NCBI RefSeq assembly: GCF_963675165.1
Contig: NC_087382.1
Location: forward strand, 806,001 to 870,000
Source of the DNA: Halichondria panicea
Lineage: Eukaryota; Porifera; Demospongiae; Suberitida; Halichondriidae
Length of the DNA stretch: 64,000 nt
Direction: 5' to 3'
Made by a program: the position numbers and the translations under genes. The notes beneath the pieces are model-generated. The model was not told the origin of the DNA and made no database searches. It was given only the letters and a program-made list of their open reading frames with translations. Shown here in pieces: positions 54,901 to 58,834 of the stretch (position 1 is the stretch's first letter; each line of letters starts with the position of its first letter).

Positions 54901-57900
54901 AGTGGATTGCTCGTTTAGTGAGGCTGGTTGTGAAGTGAGGCTGCCTCGTAAACATCTTGAAAACCATGAAAGGACTAGCATTCAAAGCCATCTCCGACTC
55001 ACCATGGCAACTATAGCTGCAGTTAAGAGAGAAAATAAGGAACTAAAACGAGACTTGGACATGCTGCTGTCTGTTGTATTCACAGGGTCTAGTTTAGTAT
55101 GCATTCTCCCAAACAATACGACACGTGTACACATGAGCAACAAACTGGGAGTATTTAGGGAGCCAGGATTAGAGGAATATTATAACAATATTCAATGCAG
55201 TTCACCAGCACTATGCATATATCCGGGATTCAAAATCTACCTTGCGTTTGGTAATGACAATGTTGGTAAACAGTTTTTTCTTTGGTTGGAGAAAAGTGAT
55301 ATCTATGGTTACCCCAAGACTCTGTCTATTGAAGTGCAGCTTACAACAGGACAATCATTCTCGTGTTCCTTAAATGAACTCTTACACTTAAAGGACATAC
55401 AATTTGACTTAGAAAGAGAAGTTAGGTTCATGATGGGCGATTTAATACCTAATCTAGTTTCAAACCATTTCCATGCCAACATTAAGTTCACTGACATTTC
55501 TTAGAGCAGAGTCGACCTAGCAACTGTATAGATGTAGTGCGTGTACTCCATTGTCTTAGTGTTCTTGTACTAATTATAATTATAATAATTATTGTGGAAA
55601 CAGACAATGATTGTATTCAAAACATTAATTGTGAACCTATAAAGCCAGCAAACTTAATCAATCTTCAACACGAAGGAACACTCAACTACAACACAATTAC
55701 AGCTAACAAGAGAGAGAATTTATTATATATATAACAACACACTAAAACGAGACTTTATAGAAGGAACTTACGTGATGTCGATCAAACACACCTCAAACGA
55801 TAAGACCCTTTGGGTGGTGTTGTACTTGTGGCATGTGGACTAAACTGGCAAAGCGACAATGTAGATAATTATGTCTGGTCAAGAGACTCTTGGTGGTCTG
55901 GTTTATTGTATTGTGCCAGTAAAGCAAGGTTTATGACCCAATAGTGTAGACGTACAAAAATATAGTATCATCCAACACAATGTTTTAGCAAGTGAGCTGG
56001 CCAGCTGTAGCTATGTGTGCCTGTGTGATTTCAGGCTGGTGTGACTTGCTGTACTGTTCTGACCTGCTGTAGGTGTACCTGTGGCCTCAAGAGTCTCTGT
56101 GTCTTGTTTGAGTCTTCGTTGCTGAGTGTAGCTAGCTCTTGTGCCCATGCGTAGCATTTCATGTAAAGGGTCGCGAGTACAAAAAACAAATATCGTGCCG
56201 ACACACACACACACACACAAAATCTCAACGTTCATCATTAGGTAAGGGTCTCGCTTCACTCGCCCCAATAACCACATACTACGCCTATAGTTTACGTCAT
56301 GGTTAGATTATAGCCACCTCTATAGACCTCTTAGTTTACCATAACTATTATAGAGTGTTTGAATTGACGGTCAATCAAGAATCCTAATTATTACGAGAAA
56401 AATACACGACTTGGGCACATTCATGCGCATCCCTGGTAGTGGAACAAGACCAGAACAACATCATGCATAGACAACTAAAGTCCCCTCTATGTGACGTGTG
56501 GATGGTCGGTTGCTTATAATTATTGTTACAGTTCTGAGCAGCACTATAAGTGACCCTTTCACTTCATCCCCTGCTGTAAATGATGTAGGTACAGCAGGCA
56601 CAAGAAGAAAATAGTAGAAATAGCTATTATTATGTAAAATCAGAGTGGCGCACTATATAGCTTGAGGCAATTAAAAGCTGTGTCTAATCATTTTTTCTTC
56701 TTAATTGCAACCAGGCCTCCAAATTAACCTACAGACACAGTGGTGTATCTAGTCCACTACCTATAGGGGAGGGCCTTCCAAAAATGTAATTTTAAAGCTT
56801 GAAGCAATGGCCACTGAATGATCAAAAGATTGTGTGGGAAATAAAAAAATTTAATTATAGTGTTAGCATTTACGAAAGACAGCGTGTATACAAAGAGAAT
56901 GAACACAATATTAACCTGAGGTATTTACGTACTATACTGAGTTTGATAAACCGTCGTTATTCATCATAATTATAGTGTAAAGCGGGTACAGTAGAACCTC
57001 AATTATCCTGACACCTTGGTTCCAAAGGCAGGATTTTGAAGAAAATTATGATGGTCCTACATGCACCATTTTGAGCCGTACAAAAATAAATTTGTACCAC
57101 ACGAAAATAATCGCTATACCTAACCACACCCCAATGCCACGCCCACCTTCAATAGTGTCCAGTTGGTTGTTCCTGAGGTTGAGCACAGTGAGTGTGTACT
57201 TGGCCTTACTGGCAAACCGTGGGACTACTCTCAACTTGTTGAACCCAAGATGAAGAAACGTCACCTTCTCCAGGCACTGTGGGGGGTAAGGTGCATAGTG
57301 GGGGGTATGACATCACTAGTATACACATGCATGCACTGCAACAAACACTGTCTCTAGCACGAAAGCACCACGGGTGCTAATGCCTCAATGGAGGTGCATG
57401 TCTACATTACTATTAGCATTATATACACACATTATTATCATGATGACATTTTTTGTTTTGCTGCATGCAGACAGAATCAAGAATCATAGGGAACTGAAAG
57501 AGTGGGATGATCGACCATGATTGTTGTCAAAAGTCAAAGTCTATTAATGGCTGCAGCTCTCCTCTCACTCTTGCACCTACCAATAGCTAGCGTTCTAGTG
57601 CAGAGCTACTGACAGTGGAACCTCCATTAACGACCACCTCCGACGAGAAACCACACGCTATAAAACGGCCAATAGCTCAGGTCCGAAATGAAACTATTGC
57701 ATGCATTCTGGTAAACCAGGCCTACGCTAGCTTTCGTGAAGGTCAGTTTTCCCACGAAAATAACGAACACTTTACTCCACGAAAATTACACGCTTGGCAA
57801 GTTCTTTTATTTTGTTTGTTAATGCAATCGGGCCTCCAGTTAGACAAGACACAGTGGTGTACCTAGTCTACTACCTGGGGAGGGCATTCCAAAATCTCAC

Positions 57901-58773
57901 AAATTTGAGGATCATACAGAACTCAACCCTCAACCCTGCTCCACTGCCTCATCCTCCTGCTGCATTATAAGGCTTTCTGAGTCTTGTGTGGGTTCACAAA
58001 AATGTGAATAAGTCTATGAATAATAACTAGGAGAATGTACAACATTGTGGGGCGAGCGTGCACAAATTTGAGCGTAACGAGGGTACTACAATTAAGTCTG
58101 AGAGGCTTCTAAATCACATGGACACCACCAACAAAACTGTGTCTAGATACTAGTGTGCATGCACAGACCTTGCTTTGAGGCTTGACTGCAACAACAAGTG
58201 TATTTTGCTTGGGATACTATAAGTAGGTAGCAGGCATACACTAAGTCCCATAGTATACCTCCTCTGAGGCAGTTTTCCCATTCATTCCCACACCGCAAAC
58301 ACTACAGACACTACAGACAGCTGCATGTGGTACTACTATACAGAGTTTGATTCACAGGACGTTAGGTACTCTCCATTACATACGCAAAAACGGGATTGGG
58401 AACACTTAATTATGAAACACAAAAAAAAACTCGAAGAACGTATCATATATATATAGAGGTTCATAGGAAATTACCACCGTTTATAATTAATTTGGGATGA
58501 AGAGGAAATTCTAATATTGTCTTTGAAAAACGAACTTATGTTGGTATAACAGCTTATAGAGTTGCTAGGTAAATTATCTCACCACGATTCCTTCGTATGA
58601 GTTGGTGATGGTAGCATTGACAATACTTTCGTTAGATGGACCCTGACCTCCGATAGTTGAACTTTGAACCTCGGCCAGTGAGGCGCTTTCCCAACCCTCA
58701 GAGCTGATATAATTGTTACTGAAGTTGACTTTCTCCATACCGGGGAGGTATTGCTATATAGGAAGTGATGTGT

Positions 58774-58834
<61 letters not shown>

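Noticed and set aside
24835..55504. The RING genes as processed retrocopies, because most lack introns
   Set aside because: Copies share 5' and 3' flanks, N4 and N6 have a phase-matched intron, and no poly-A tails or target duplications were seen. DNA-level tandem duplication explains them better.
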